A DNA stretch of 64,000 nt from contig NZ_JAHRID010000008.1 in NCBI RefSeq assembly GCF_019100565.1, forward strand, positions 62,001 through 126,000. The letters run 5' to 3'. Source of the stretch: Arsukibacterium indicum (GTDB lineage Bacteria > Pseudomonadota > Gammaproteobacteria > Enterobacterales > Alteromonadaceae). Positions within the stretch are counted from its first letter, which is position 1, and every line of letters starts with the position of its first letter. A model generated the notes under the pieces. That model was given only the letters and a program-made list of their open reading frames with translations, was not told where the DNA came from and did no database searches. The position numbers and the translations under genes are program-made. Positions 24,125 through 33,550 of the stretch are shown piece by piece.

Positions 24125-24740
24125 ATGGCTTTTTTAAACCCTGTAACATGGTATCAATCAGGGCCGGGGCATGCTGCATCAGATCACACTGCTGCGGCTT
24201 TAATAAAAAATGACTGATGATACCGCCAACGTACATATGCATGGCATTCGCTGCCAGCCTGGGCGTGATGCCGGCACGTAACAAGCCGGCGGCTTCGGCG
24301 CGTTCAAAGGCGCGCTGCATAACAGCGACTGTCTGGGTATCTAATTCATCCTGCTTGGTTACAGCGGGGTTTAACTCATCAATGTATTCGCAACGATGAA
24401 AAACAATAGTCAGGACCCGGCGCTTCTGCTCGCTGCTGGCGATCAGTTGCAAGCCATTGGCAAATAACTGCTGTAACTGGCTGAACGGATCAGCGTTAAG
24501 GTTATTATCTATTTCGGTTAACATGGTTTGAAACGGCAGCCGCACCCGCTCCATCATGGCATTAAATAAATCGGCTTTATTCTGAAAATGCCAGTAAATT
24601 GCGCCACGGGTAACATTGGCTGCTACCGCAATTTTCTCCAGAGTAGTGCGGGAAACACCCTGCTCAAAAAACAACAACTCGGCTGCATCCAATATGGCAG
24701 CACGGGTACTTTCTGCTTCGGCTTTAGTGCGTCTGGGCAT
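24123..24740 (-). CDS. TetR/AcrR-family repressor
   Basis: This 205-aa regulator has the AcrR-type N-terminal HTH. ESTRAAILDAAELLFFEQGV, then TTLEKIAVAANVTRGAIYWH and FQNKADLF cover residues about 10-57. The C-terminal ligand-binding domain (about 80-205) ends MLQGLKKP. Members repress RND efflux genes and release DNA on binding drugs. It is placed convergently at the far end of the pump operon instead of divergently upstream as in E. coli. The palindrome at 19621-19638 resembles the AcrR site, supporting control of the pump. The histidine-kinase gene lies 74 bases upstream on the same strand. Confidence 0.9.
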   Translation of the reverse strand: MPRRTKAEAESTRAAILDAAELLFFEQGVSRTTLEKIAVAANVTRGAIYWHFQNKADLFNAMMERVRLPFQTMLTEIDNNLNADPFSQLQQLFANGLQLIASSEQKRRVLTIVFHRCEYIDELNPAVTKQDELDTQTVAVMQRAFERAEAAGLLRAGITPRLAANAMHMYVGGIISHFLLKPQQCDLMQHAPALIDTMLQGLKKP

Positions 24741-24814
24741 AGTTAATTTACTGTCAGCTGGTTAAAAAATAGCATCTGCGAATTCTAACAGATCTGACGT
24801 AATTGGGTGCAGTT

Positions 24815-27800
24815 TTATGCCTGTAGCGGCAAGGTCAGGTAGAAAGTTGTGCCTTTTCCGGCCTCAGAGACGAAGGTGATATCGCCTTGCATGGCATGCA
24901 TTAATTCCTGCGACAGCGCCAGACCTAAACCGGTGCCGCCCTGCTCTCTGGTGTTGCTGGCATTTTCCTGGGCAAACCGTTGAAATATCCGCTGCTGAAA
25001 TTCAATAGCAATGCCGGGGCCTTCATCTGCAATGGCAATAATAAGATTGGTGCTTTGCTGTTGCAGGCTGATTTTTACCTCACCCTGCTCTGGTGAAAAT
25101 TTAATGGCATTCGACAGCACGTTAGCCAACACCTGCAATAAACGGTTTTCATCAACCAGTGCAATGGTAGCCATGTTATCCGGCGCCGGTATATAACATA
25201 AGCTTACCTGGCGTTTATGGCCATAAGGAGAGTTTTCGGCAATGGATCGTTGCACAATTGCAGAAATATCGTGGGGTTGCATCGAGAACACCATCTGGCT
25301 GGCACTGAGTTTCTCTAAATCCAGTAAATCGTTAATCAGCAGGGTCAGGCGCTGGCTATTGCTGGCAGCAATCTGCAGTAAATGCTGCTTTTTATCCTGC
25401 TTGTCGTCAAGGGAGCCAGACAACACCAGATTAAGGGCACCGCTGATTGAGGTAAGGGGGGTACGCAATTCATGGCTGACAGTAGAAATAAACTGGTCTT
25501 TCATTAAATCAAGCTGCTGCAGTTCCTGGTAAGCCTGCTGCTGTTTTTTTAAACTGTGTTCCAGCTCAGTTGTCCGTTCGGCGACCGCTTGTTCCAGCAA
25601 GGTATTTACCTGATGTACCTTGCTAACGTGAGATTTAACGAGGTAACTTAACAGGCCGGTAATGGTTAGTAAAAATAGCGCCTGAATAGTTTTGCGTTGC
25701 CACCAGTGGGGCTGAACTTCGATGGTTAACTGGCTTATTTCGCCACTGAAAAGTTGCTGGTTGTTGCTGGCTTGCATATATAAGGTATAGGTACCCGGCG
25801 CCAGATTGGTATAAGACGCAATATTGCTGTTGTTCAGTTGTTGCCAGTTGTCGTCATAACCACTGAGTTTATATAAATAACGATTGCGGGCGGGATTGTT
25901 AAAGTCAAAGCTGGCGAAATGAAACGCTATTCTTGACACATCGGCCGGCACCGTTACTGATTCCAGTGGGGTTAACAATCCGCTGGCAGTGGCAGGCTTT
26001 TGATCAAATGTTACTTTGGTTATGGCTTGTGCAACCGCTGGTAAAGGTTGCAATAGCTGGCCGGGGGCAACTAACTCTAACCCGGCGTCCGATCCAAAAT
26101 AAAGCTGGTGCTGATCTTCAGCCACCGCAGTAAACATTATTTCATTGCTGCGTAGCCCATCTACCTGGTCGAAGTGAGCAACAGTCCCGTCAGGCTTTAT
26201 TACATCAAGACCAGTTGTACTCATTACCCAGATATTATTGAGCTTGTCGGTATAAGCCCCGACCAGTGATTTGCCAAAAAGGCCGGCATCGTTATCGATT
26301 AACCGGACGGCACCATTATCCGGGCTTATCCGCAACACCCCCTGTTCAGAACAGGCAACAACAGTATTGTCCGGTGCATGAGCAAGACAGGTAAGCTGGC
26401 CGGTGAAATCAGGCGACAATAACAACGAGTTAATTACGGTTGTGATTGGCACAATTGCCATCGTTTGCCGGTCGATTAAATATAAACCAGTCAGCCGGCT
26501 TGCCAGCCAGATATAGTCTGCTGTAACAAGCATGGCCTGAATGGCGTCGCCTACCATGTTCTGGCTGATATCGGCCAGCAAATGCCTGACCGCACCGGTT
26601 TGGTTGTCAACCAACAGCACCCCATTATTCCAGAGATTAATAATGGTTGTATGATCAGCAATAAATTGAATATCGCGGGCGTTTTGTTGCGCCAAGCCTA
26701 TTGCGGTATAAGGCGAGGCAAACCGGCTAAACTGGCTGGTTGTATTATCATAATGGAAAATACCGTTGTCGGTGCCGACCCAGATTACGTTGTCGGGTGC
26801 ACGGCGAATAACATTTACTCTGCCTGGCATGCTATGTTGCTGCACTTGCTGTGAGGTATGAGAATAACGACTTACGCTACCGTGCTGACCAAGCCATAGC
26901 TGGTCAGGTTCAGCCAGTAAACTTAAGACCGGGGCTGTAATATTGCTTTGCAATGTTGCCAGTGCCGGATCTGTAGTATTTTGGAAGGCACCGCGCTGGC
27001 GGGTTTTGAAGAACAAACCGCTTTCCCGGGTGCCAACCCAGGTAACCTGGCTTTTATCAATAAAAAATGTCCGGACATTAATATGCTCAAGCTCGACATA
27101 ATGTTGTTGAAAACGTTTGATAAAAACCCGGTTTGCCGGGTCAACTGAATAGATGCCATTAAAGGTACCAATCAGTAAATTACCGTCCACGCTGGTACTC
27201 AGTACATTAATGACAGGTAGTGCTTGCTGATCAGGCAACCTGATCCGGCTAAAACGCTGTTTTTCAGGTTGATAGACGAATAAGCCCCGGCTGGTACCAA
27301 GCCACAGCTCGTTATCGATCACCTGCAACGCCCGGATAACATTATCGGCACTGCCACTGCCATGTGGGAAGAGTGGTTCAGCAAACCCTTTGTCTTCCTG
27401 CCAGCTTATCAACCCTGCAGAGGTGGCAATCCACAGTGTGTTATCTGTGGTTTGGGCAAAATCCCATATGCGTCTGCTGGGTAAGTTATCACTTTGCTGA
27501 TCGATACGGCTAAAACCGCTTATTTCGTCATAGCGGTTTATTCCTTCGGTAGTCCCAACCCATACACGCTGCTGCTGGTCGGTAAATAACTTCTGCACAA
27601 ACGGACTTGCCAGGGCGTCAGATGTGCCGTCAAACAGTTCAATTTTACCGCTGTCGGCATGAATTTTTGCCAGGCCGTAACCCCAGCTGCCTGCCCACAG
27701 GTTGTTTTGACGATCGAAGGCGATAGCATCAATATCGGGTACTGATTTCAGTTTGGTAAGGGTTTTGTTTAACAGTGGTTGCTGCTGGAACTGATAGCCG

Positions 27801-28012
27801 TCAAATTGCATTAAGCCGGTATTGGTAGATGCCAACCACAGGTAACCGTTGTGGTCCTGGTTAATACTGTAAATGCCGACATTGGGTAAATTGTTGTCTA
27901 TCAGTATTTTTTCAAAATGTGTAGTAGTTGCGGCCGCTATGCCAGCAGCGCAGCAACCAAGGTAAACGATTACCAGAAGTGTGATGAGTCGCTTCAGAAT
28001 TACAGCTGCCAA
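24815..28012 (-). CDS. Sensor histidine kinase with beta-propeller ligand domain
   Basis: The 1065-aa protein has a signal peptide/anchor (RLITLLVIVYLGCCAAGIAA) and a long periplasmic region of two-component propeller repeats (NGYLWLASTNTGLMQFDGYQ, NNLWAGSWGYGLAKI and many W.G...G units). A Y_Y_Y domain follows (NRYLYKLSGYDDNWQQL), then one membrane helix near 785, HisKA with His847 in STVSHELRTPLTS, and an HATPase (N box about 968, DEGPGIAI, GTGLGLALS). It ends there: no receiver and no AraC domain, unlike Bacteroides hybrid sensors. No response regulator is adjacent. Propeller sensors usually detect oligosaccharides or peptides. The dipeptidase gene lies 172 bases downstream; that gap shows only weak dyads. 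Confidence 0.9.
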   Translation of the reverse strand: MAAVILKRLITLLVIVYLGCCAAGIAAATTTHFEKILIDNNLPNVGIYSINQDHNGYLWLASTNTGLMQFDGYQFQQQPLLNKTLTKLKSVPDIDAIAFDRQNNLWAGSWGYGLAKIHADSGKIELFDGTSDALASPFVQKLFTDQQQRVWVGTTEGINRYDEISGFSRIDQQSDNLPSRRIWDFAQTTDNTLWIATSAGLISWQEDKGFAEPLFPHGSGSADNVIRALQVIDNELWLGTSRGLFVYQPEKQRFSRIRLPDQQALPVINVLSTSVDGNLLIGTFNGIYSVDPANRVFIKRFQQHYVELEHINVRTFFIDKSQVTWVGTRESGLFFKTRQRGAFQNTTDPALATLQSNITAPVLSLLAEPDQLWLGQHGSVSRYSHTSQQVQQHSMPGRVNVIRRAPDNVIWVGTDNGIFHYDNTTSQFSRFASPYTAIGLAQQNARDIQFIADHTTIINLWNNGVLLVDNQTGAVRHLLADISQNMVGDAIQAMLVTADYIWLASRLTGLYLIDRQTMAIVPITTVINSLLLSPDFTGQLTCLAHAPDNTVVACSEQGVLRISPDNGAVRLIDNDAGLFGKSLVGAYTDKLNNIWVMSTTGLDVIKPDGTVAHFDQVDGLRSNEIMFTAVAEDQHQLYFGSDAGLELVAPGQLLQPLPAVAQAITKVTFDQKPATASGLLTPLESVTVPADVSRIAFHFASFDFNNPARNRYLYKLSGYDDNWQQLNNSNIASYTNLAPGTYTLYMQASNNQQLFSGEISQLTIEVQPHWWQRKTIQALFLLTITGLLSYLVKSHVSKVHQVNTLLEQAVAERTTELEHSLKKQQQAYQELQQLDLMKDQFISTVSHELRTPLTSISGALNLVLSGSLDDKQDKKQHLLQIAASNSQRLTLLINDLLDLEKLSASQMVFSMQPHDISAIVQRSIAENSPYGHKRQVSLCYIPAPDNMATIALVDENRLLQVLANVLSNAIKFSPEQGEVKISLQQQSTNLIIAIADEGPGIAIEFQQRIFQRFAQENASNTREQGGTGLGLALSQELMHAMQGDITFVSEAGKGTTFYLTLPLQA

Positions 28013-28184
28013 ATGTTACTACCGCTGACACCAGAATAGCTTCAGTGTGTTAGATGGCACAACTGAAAGCAAGTTTTCAAGTGCGAAACTTGCCAGTTGC
28101 CGGATAATAAATCAGTGGCGGCACTGCTATTGCCGACAATAGCGGATTAACTGACTGGAAAGATATCGTCGCCATCCGCAAGGC

Positions 28185-28892
28185 TTAGCGGACAATAAAA
28201 TCAAAATACTGATCGGTATACACCGGTGGCTGGTGGGTAAAATGCCACCATTCCATGCTGTACACCTTAAAACCGGCCTGCAACATAATGGTTTCCAGTA
28301 ACTGACGGTTCGCTTGCTGCGCTTCACTGATAGTAGGGTTGCCGACATTGGATACCGGGTCAAACATATCAAAAGGCGAGCCCATATCCAGCGGTTGCCA
28401 GTTGCCCGCTTCATCTTTGGCCGCCAGGGTTAAATCAATGGTACTGCCACGGCTATGGCCGGATTTTTCAGCAATGTATTCCCCTACCAGTTTATCTTTC
28501 TCCAAATTAGGGTAGTACTCAGCTTTTGTGCTGGTATCGGATAAATCACTGGCCCAGCGCATAAAATGGTTTACTGCCCGCTGCGGCCGGTAGCAATCAA
28601 AAATCCACAGGGTTAAACCTCTGGCGGCGGCCGCTTGCTGGGCATGCACCAGGGCATTAGCAGCGTTCTGTTGTAAATAACATTTATTGGCCTGGTAGCC
28701 ATCTACCTGACTGCCAACAAAATTATTGCTGCCAAGGTAGGCCATATGAATTTGCGCGTCAGGTACCAGCTTTGCAACGTTGATAAAGTCAGCAGGGACT
28801 TCAGGCTCTTGTTGCTGTGCTGCCAGCGCCGGGCTGGCAAGTGTGTATAAAGTAAGTAAGGTGATCAGGGTCTTTTTCATCTCATTGCTCAT
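28185..28892 (-). CDS. D-alanyl-D-alanine dipeptidase (VanX/DdpX type)
   Basis: Translation most likely starts at the ATG at 28892, whose ATGA overlaps the stop of the antiporter gene; MKKTLITLLTLYTL then forms a signal peptide (a second in-frame ATG is at 28880). The 235-aa product has the M15D zinc-peptidase motifs SGHSRGSTIDLTL and EWWH. It also has IFDCYRPQRAVNHFMRW carrying the transition-state Arg. It should cleave D-Ala-D-Ala in the periplasm. In gammaproteobacteria this activity serves recycling of cell-wall D-Ala-D-Ala, not glycopeptide resistance. No vanH or vanA genes are present. Co-translation with a sodium/proton antiporter is unexplained. Confidence 0.9.
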   Translation of the reverse strand: MSNEMKKTLITLLTLYTLASPALAAQQQEPEVPADFINVAKLVPDAQIHMAYLGSNNFVGSQVDGYQANKCYLQQNAANALVHAQQAAAARGLTLWIFDCYRPQRAVNHFMRWASDLSDTSTKAEYYPNLEKDKLVGEYIAEKSGHSRGSTIDLTLAAKDEAGNWQPLDMGSPFDMFDPVSNVGNPTISEAQQANRQLLETIMLQAGFKVYSMEWWHFTHQPPVYTDQYFDFIVR

Positions 28893-30283
28893 ATCATTAG
28901 TACCCCGGCGATGACAAAGCCAGTCAGGGCAATGCCGCCACACACCAGCGCATAGGGCAGCTGGGTTTTTACGTGTTCCAGTAAGTCACAGCCGGCGGCT
29001 ACCGAGCTTACTGCGGTGCTGTCGGAAATAGGCGAGCAGTGATCGCCAAACACCCCGCCGCTTAAAATCGCTGCCAGGATAAGCTGTGGTGGCAGCCCCA
29101 GCAGGCTGACCATCGGCATACCAATCGGAATAAGAATAGCAAAGGTGCCCCAGCTGGTGCCGGTGGTGAACGAAATTAATGCACCGGCTAAAAACAGCAG
29201 GGCCGGGATCAGCACCTGCGGCAGGTTCTGATCAACAATGCTGGCAATAAAGGTACCGGTGCCCAGCAGCTTTAAGCTGGAACCGAGCGACAGTGACAAC
29301 AGCACTATAGTAACCAGTGGCAGTAACTCACTGATGCCTTTAAAGCCAATATCGACCAGTTGCTGGTGTTTAAAGCGCCGGCTTAGCAGCATCATGCAGT
29401 ACACTACCACGCAGGACAGCGCCGTGGCATACAACACCGATTTAGAACCCGAGCCCTGCACCAGTTGGCCGTTACCGGTTAACAGCATAAAGCCCAGCAT
29501 GGCACCCACCAGGGTGACCAGTGGCACTAACATGTAAGATGGATGGCTGGCTTCAGTTTCAATTTCAGAATGATGCGACAGGGTATGCAGCTGCTGCTCA
29601 GATTTACGCATTGGCCCGTATACCTTGCCGCTGATTATGGTGTAAAGCACCACTAACAAGGTGGTAAGCGCATAAAAATTAAGCGGAATAGTGCCAATTA
29701 AAATAGCCACCGGACTTTGTGGTAAATCGTAGGTGCTTAGCAGCCCCAGAATATAAGCGCCCCAGCCATTGAGTAAAATAATAATGCAAATAGGTGCACT
29801 GGTACTGTCGATAATATAGGCCAGGCGGGCCCGGCTCATTTTAAATTTATCAAATAAACCGCGCGAGCTGATACCGGCAGTCAGCGAGCTTAAATTAGAC
29901 TCTATAAAAGTTACACTGCTGATAAAAAAGGTTAGCAATCCGGCCTGGCGGCCATTGCGGGCAATACCTTTGTTGACCAGCATCGCTACCGTGGCCGACA
30001 CCCCGCCGGAATAGCGCATATAAGCCAGTAAGCCACCGACCAGCAATGAGAACATTAAAATACGGGCATTATCGGCATCACCAGTAACGGCAATAATCCG
30101 CTCCAGGGTCTGTATACTGCCATCAAGCAGTAAACCGGCACCAAAGCTCTGGCCATTCTGAATAAATATTAAAAGCTCAGCGGTGCATAGTGATAACAAC
30201 AATGCCAGAATCACTTCTTTGCGCCACAGTACCACAGCAATGGCGACAACCGCCGGAAGTAGGGTTAACCAGTCTGCCACCAT
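28889..30283 (-). CDS. NhaC-family Na+/H+ antiporter-like membrane protein
   Basis: This 464-aa protein has about eleven membrane helices and NhaC landmarks: STSAPICIIILLNGWGAYIL, FTTGTSWGTFAILIPIGMPM and LSGGVFGDHCSPISDSTAVS, the last being the conserved ion-site motif. Members exchange sodium for protons; some relatives move organic acids or amino acids. Its last codons overlap the start of the D-Ala-D-Ala dipeptidase, so the pair is one operon. A transporter role for a dipeptidase product is possible but speculative. The upstream 226 bases (30284-30518) hold the divergent promoters for it and the CTERM-like gene. Confidence 0.88.
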   Translation of the reverse strand: MVADWLTLLPAVVAIAVVLWRKEVILALLLSLCTAELLIFIQNGQSFGAGLLLDGSIQTLERIIAVTGDADNARILMFSLLVGGLLAYMRYSGGVSATVAMLVNKGIARNGRQAGLLTFFISSVTFIESNLSSLTAGISSRGLFDKFKMSRARLAYIIDSTSAPICIIILLNGWGAYILGLLSTYDLPQSPVAILIGTIPLNFYALTTLLVVLYTIISGKVYGPMRKSEQQLHTLSHHSEIETEASHPSYMLVPLVTLVGAMLGFMLLTGNGQLVQGSGSKSVLYATALSCVVVYCMMLLSRRFKHQQLVDIGFKGISELLPLVTIVLLSLSLGSSLKLLGTGTFIASIVDQNLPQVLIPALLFLAGALISFTTGTSWGTFAILIPIGMPMVSLLGLPPQLILAAILSGGVFGDHCSPISDSTAVSSVAAGCDLLEHVKTQLPYALVCGGIALTGFVIAGVLMI

Positions 30284-30518
30284 AGGCTCCTTTTATTATT
30301 GTTATTGTCTGGCTTAGTCATTTTCAAAGACTTAAGACAAGCTACTACTTTTATACAGAGAACCGCCGCGCCGGGCAAGCCAGCGACTGGCGTTTTAAAG
30401 GTTTTCTGCTTTACTTAGCAGGCTCTAAATTAAATATGATCAACCTGAGGTTTGCCTTCGTGGTCTGGTAAGCAGTTTAACCGGTGAAATGCAGCATCAA
30501 TAACAGGGAGTGCTGGTT

Positions 30519-31289
30519 ATGCGTTGCTTTAAATATGCTTTATTGGTGTTGCTGTTTTGTAGTTTTGTGGCTGAAGCTGCGTTAATCCGGGGCGCTGGTC
30601 GGGGCTCAGAAACGGCGACCAGCCCGCAAAGTTATGGTTTATATGATAATAGTTACCTAAGTACCGGGTATTTAGTGCAAGGTGCGCCTGCAGTTAACTA
30701 CGTTAGTTTTACTTCAGGTGATATTCCGCTATTAGCGGTGCCGCGTGATTGTTGGTTAATAGTGCCCTTTGGTACTTTGCCGCCACCGGAGTTCTGGCAG
30801 GAAGATCCCTGCTACTACGAGTTTGAACAAGGCGAACAGCTGGACTTTGAAAGCGCATTGTTATGGGATTTCCCCTCCGCATTTGCCGCAGAGTTTAGCT
30901 GGACCCTGACGCAGGGCGAGCAAAGCTGGGCGTTTTCCGCTTTACGGGAGAATGGCTTTAATCCTGCTGCTGCCATGCCAGCCGATCTACTGCCCGGTCA
31001 ATACTGGCTGACCTTTACCAGTACCTTTTACTCCGGCCCGGATCAGGACTTTTATTACCGCAATTTGCGGGATGACTGTTATCCCGTGTTTATCGATGAT
31101 GGCGATGAGAATTGCTACTACCATCTTGGTCGCCCGTCCGATGTGCTGAGTTTTAGCTCGCCAGCGGAGTGGGTATTTATTCTGGAGCCCAGTGCGGTAC
31201 AGGTGCCTGTGCCGGCGACGTTAAGCTTATTTGCCGGTTTGCTGTGGTTTTGCCGGCGCCAATTCAGCTTCGGCTCGCGCCAGCGCTAA
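30519..31289 (+). CDS. Exported protein with PEP-CTERM-like tail
   Basis: The ATG at 30519 has AGGGAG eight bases upstream and is preferred to the GTG at 30510. The 256-aa product has a signal peptide (MRCFKYALLVLLFCSFVAEA), an acidic, aromatic and Cys-containing body (PRDCWLIVPFGTLPPPEFWQ), and a C-terminal VPVPATLSLFAGLLWFCRRQ. That end has the sorting-signal layout of a short Pro motif, one helix and Arg residues, with VPVPA replacing VPEPA. It may be another exosortase substrate. The last 63 bases overlap the end of the convergent TPR gene. Function unknown. Confidence 0.75.
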   Translation: MRCFKYALLVLLFCSFVAEAALIRGAGRGSETATSPQSYGLYDNSYLSTGYLVQGAPAVNYVSFTSGDIPLLAVPRDCWLIVPFGTLPPPEFWQEDPCYYEFEQGEQLDFESALLWDFPSAFAAEFSWTLTQGEQSWAFSALRENGFNPAAAMPADLLPGQYWLTFTSTFYSGPDQDFYYRNLRDDCYPVFIDDGDENCYYHLGRPSDVLSFSSPAEWVFILEPSAVQVPVPATLSLFAGLLWFCRRQFSFGSRQR

Positions 31290-33425
31290 CTGGCGCTGCT
31301 CACTTATAGCCGTATCGAGTTGCTGGCGCAGTGGCGCCAGCTGCTCTGTCGGTAGTGTGGCAAATATCGGATCGTGAAAAGTCCACCATTCGCGCCAGCC
31401 ATAGGCCATCGCTTGCTGTAATTGGTGTACTGCTAGTTCAGTATTACCATTTAGCGCCGCCAGCCGGGCAGCCAGATGATTCAGGTAACTATCGCGGAGC
31501 TCACTTTGCAGTGCATCGTGTAATTGTTGCTGGCATTGGGCCAGCAGTTTATCAGCTTGCTGAATTTGTTCTTGTTGCCGCAAAGCCCAGGCTATTTCAA
31601 TGGCAGGGCTGCACATTGGCATACTATAAAGTTCTGTATCGCTAAAGACAGGGTAGCTTTTAAGAAGCAAATTGACGGCTTCTGAGCCGTCACCTCGCAA
31701 CATTTGGTATAACGCTGCCTCGAATTGCAACCATATGTCCCCGGGGCGGGCAGCTAACTCAAATTCCATTTCAGTAAATAGCGTCTGTGAATCACCAACA
31801 CGGAGTAAATAGTTGGCGCGATATATGGGGTTGGTTGCCAGCTCTGGCTCCAGCTCAATCAGATTTAGGGTTAGTAATAAGCCGCGGTAATTTTGCGGAT
31901 AGTAACTGTTATCTGGTGATAAATGCCAGGCCTGCTGCCAGTGGTACAGACTATCTGCCAAGTGTCCCTGATGAAAGGCCGTTAGCGCCAGACCAGCATG
32001 ACCCAGTGGTGACGTTGGAAAGTCGTTCAGTAACTGGTTAAAGTTTTTGATGGCCTCTGCAAACTGGCCGCGAATGGCCTGCTCATAACCTTGGTTATAT
32101 AACACGGCGACTGACACCGGGTCCAGTTGATAAGCAAGTTGCAGAGAACTTAAAGCCTGGTCATAGTGACCCAAACGTTTAAGTGTCAGGTATTGCCACA
32201 TATGGGCGATGGCCAAGTTGGGGTTAAGCTGGATTGCTATAGCAAAGTTGCTAAGCGCCTGCTCCTCCTGTTGCAACATATCGAATAACCTGCCCTTAAC
32301 CGCATAAGCTTCCGCGAGTTGTGGAGCCCGGGCAATTGCTTTATCCAGATATTCCCTGCCCAGGGTCGTCGCTATCTCAGTTTTTATGATGCCAAACTCT
32401 TTGCTGCTATCAGCCAATAGCAGTAGGGTATCCGCCAAGCCGACATAAGCCAGGGCATACTCCGGGTCCTGGCCTATCGCCTGTTCAAACAAACTGCGGG
32501 CCTGCTGCATCGCTTCACTGGTTTGCAGCCGGTAGTGTTCGCGGGCTTTTAAATAACTGATATAAGCATCGGCACTGTCGGTGCTGGCATTGGCGGATAA
32601 ATCTTTAAGTGACTGGCTGTCTGTTAAGCGCGCCTGTAGTGCATTGGCCACTGAACGGGCGACTTCACTCTCCAGTTCAAAAATGTTTTTCAGCTCGCGC
32701 GTAAGCTGCTGGCTCCACAAAGTCTGGCCACTCTGGCCATCGAGCAGCTGCAAACGGATGTGCAGTTGCTGGCCGGTAGTACTGATAGTGCCGGTCAGCA
32801 ATGCAGCAACATTAAGCCGGCTGGCGATGTCAACCGGGCTTAACTGCTGGCGGCTTAACACCTGACCGGAACTGGCCGCAGCCACGGTCAGGCCAGGGCT
32901 GCGACCGAGTTGGCTACTGATTTCCTCAGCCAGGCTGTTTGTCAGCAGCGCTAGCTCAGGTTCTTTTTCAGGTAAAGCGCGCTCAGGGCTGTCTTCAATT
33001 GGATTTATAGCGGTAAAAGGCAGTACGGCAATAGAGTTGGCTGTCAAACTTAATGGCTCTGCTGTCGCGACAGGCCGGCTAAGCAAATAATACTGATAGC
33101 CCAGCAGGGCACAGCACACCGCAAGCAGCAGTAAGCTGCTTTGCTGCTTAGCGCCAAACGTTGCTGGTCGCTTGCCATCAGCACCGGCAATTAGCTTAAG
33201 CCGGCCCTGCTGAACCTGATAATACCAGGCCAGATAACAGATGACCGGCACCGCCGCGACCAGGCTGATGGCGATAATACGACCGGGCAGCGGCGGCAGC
33301 TGCAACAGCTGACTGACCACCGCCACCACCTGCAACACCAGCCAGACCATAACCAGGTAGGCCAGTACTGTGGTTAACACTTTACGCTGGCGCAGTTGCT
33401 GGTAAAACTGCCGGGGACTGAACAA
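31227..33425 (-). CDS. Membrane-anchored TPR protein with TolB-like N-terminal domain
   Basis: The 732-aa protein starts with membrane helices (about 16-38, 48-68 and 97-113). A domain typical of TolB-N/adenylate-cyclase-associated proteins follows (SIAVLPFTAINPIEDSPERA, LLTGTISTTGQQLHIRLQLL, TLWSQQLTRELKNIFELESE). A long run of TPR units comes next (AREHYRLQTSEAMQQARSLF, YALAYVGLADTLLL and so on). Such proteins normally couple a DNA-binding or cyclase domain to this sensor; here none is attached, so it may be a scaffold or a degenerate CadC-like regulator. Its 3' end overlaps the convergent CTERM-like gene by 63 bases. Partner unknown. Confidence 0.82.
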   Translation of the reverse strand: MFSPRQFYQQLRQRKVLTTVLAYLVMVWLVLQVVAVVSQLLQLPPLPGRIIAISLVAAVPVICYLAWYYQVQQGRLKLIAGADGKRPATFGAKQQSSLLLLAVCCALLGYQYYLLSRPVATAEPLSLTANSIAVLPFTAINPIEDSPERALPEKEPELALLTNSLAEEISSQLGRSPGLTVAAASSGQVLSRQQLSPVDIASRLNVAALLTGTISTTGQQLHIRLQLLDGQSGQTLWSQQLTRELKNIFELESEVARSVANALQARLTDSQSLKDLSANASTDSADAYISYLKAREHYRLQTSEAMQQARSLFEQAIGQDPEYALAYVGLADTLLLLADSSKEFGIIKTEIATTLGREYLDKAIARAPQLAEAYAVKGRLFDMLQQEEQALSNFAIAIQLNPNLAIAHMWQYLTLKRLGHYDQALSSLQLAYQLDPVSVAVLYNQGYEQAIRGQFAEAIKNFNQLLNDFPTSPLGHAGLALTAFHQGHLADSLYHWQQAWHLSPDNSYYPQNYRGLLLTLNLIELEPELATNPIYRANYLLRVGDSQTLFTEMEFELAARPGDIWLQFEAALYQMLRGDGSEAVNLLLKSYPVFSDTELYSMPMCSPAIEIAWALRQQEQIQQADKLLAQCQQQLHDALQSELRDSYLNHLAARLAALNGNTELAVHQLQQAMAYGWREWWTFHDPIFATLPTEQLAPLRQQLDTAISEQRQLALARAEAELAPAKPQQTGK

Positions 33426-33550
33426 TGAAATTATCCGGGTTGATTTAGCATTAGCTAAGCTTAGCTTACTGTCGCTAAAAATGCCCTGTACGGCCGGCTA
33501 TGTTATGGTTAACATTTGTACCCGGTTACTTTGCGAAAAAAGAGGATGCC

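Noticed and set aside
24815-28012. Hybrid two-component system of the Bacteroides type
   Set aside because: The protein ends after the HATPase domain; there is no receiver or AraC output domain.
28185-28892. Glycopeptide (vancomycin) resistance
   Set aside because: VanX-type motifs are present, but there is no vanH, vanA ligase or vanRS; the context is cell-wall recycling.
28889-28943. N-terminal extension of the D-Ala-D-Ala dipeptidase (MWRHCPDWLCHRRGTND)
   Set aside because: It would destroy the signal peptide and lies within the antiporter gene; the coupled ATG at 28892 is preferred.
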